From: Acidobacteriota bacterium
Lineage (GTDB): Bacteria > Actinomycetota > AC-67
Assembly (NCBI GenBank): GCA_016208485.1
Contig: JACQXY010000004.1
Span: 1 to 55,900, forward strand
Length of the DNA: 55,900 bases
Reading direction: 5' to 3'
Shown here: in pieces, positions 55,899 through 55,900 of the stretch
How positions within the stretch are numbered: position 1 is the stretch's first letter
Layout of the letters: every line of letters begins with the position of its first letter
Position numbers and translations under genes: made by a program
The notes under the pieces: model-generated
What the model was told of the DNA's origin: nothing
Databases searched by the model: none
What the model saw: only the letters and a program-made list of their open reading frames with translations

Positions 55899-55900
55899 CA

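Noticed and set aside
1..55900. CRISPR arrays, rRNA and tRNA genes
   Set aside because: No regularly spaced direct repeats, no rRNA-like blocks and no cloverleaf with CCA or T-loop consensus was noticed by eye; a tRNAscan run was not possible.

Overview
The window is GC-rich bacterial DNA with many GTG and TTG starts, 4-bp ATGA/GTGA gene overlaps and several promoters whose predicted start point lies at or within a few bases of the start codon. Together with fused LivHM and MFS-LivF transport genes, an ArsR/ArsM pair and many phytoene-desaturase-like FAD enzymes, this suggests an uncultured Actinomycetota chromosome. That assignment is an inference; no rRNA or other phylogenetic marker is present.

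Layout. 1-5.5 kb: end of a DegT-type sugar aminotransferase, a Gfo/Idh/MocA oxidoreductase, a LivH-LivM fused permease and an MFS-LivF fusion. 5.6-7 kb: a VapBC-type toxin-antitoxin pair and a small secreted protein. 7.2-12.7 kb: a giant DUF4011/SF1 helicase/Vsr-like nuclease of the defence type. 13-16.1 kb: an amino-sugar locus (nagB-nagA divergent from a GH84 hexosaminidase) with a palindrome in the shared promoter. 16.3-20.8 kb: an integron relic, with an IntI-type integrase followed in the same orientation by a nuclease-like cassette, three toxin-antitoxin-type cassettes, a gene remnant, one well-formed attC hairpin and two decayed copies. 20.8-24.9 kb: an operon of alpha/beta hydrolase, ceramidase-like protein, ROK repressor and ROK kinase. 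25-30.5 kb: large secreted enzymes (beta-propeller plus phosphoesterase; double PHP-domain CehA/McbA-like) and a small exported protein. 30.6-33.6 kb: an ADP-ribosylglycohydrolase-family protein and a GH172(DUF2961)-SCP2 fusion.

33.7-41.5 kb: a TetR regulator with its own operator, followed by four phytoene-desaturase-like FAD oxidoreductases and a small protein of unknown function. The four fall into two classes ordered A1-B1-small-A2-B2, that is, a duplicated two-enzyme unit; this is the most unusual metabolic system here. 41.5-45.5 kb: a lipoprotein and a large FlgD-Ig-containing secreted protein. 45.6-49.8 kb: BadH- and BadI-like genes, arsR-arsM, and an acyl-CoA dehydrogenase that lacks the usual YEGT glutamate. 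49.8-53.1 kb: a MacB/LolD-type ABC exporter. 53.3-54.3 kb: a further toxin-antitoxin-like pair with a promoter/operator palindrome. 54.4-55.9 kb: lgt and the 3' part of a CocE/X-Pro dipeptidyl-peptidase-type hydrolase.

How the parts fit. Amino-sugar release (GH84), deacetylation (NagA), deamination (NagB) and a ROK kinase/regulator pair would form a GlcNAc-scavenging route split over two loci. BadH and BadI plus an acyl-CoA dehydrogenase suggest alicyclic acyl-CoA ring opening. The A/B FAD cluster may modify a lipid or terpenoid, but its substrate cannot be read from sequence.
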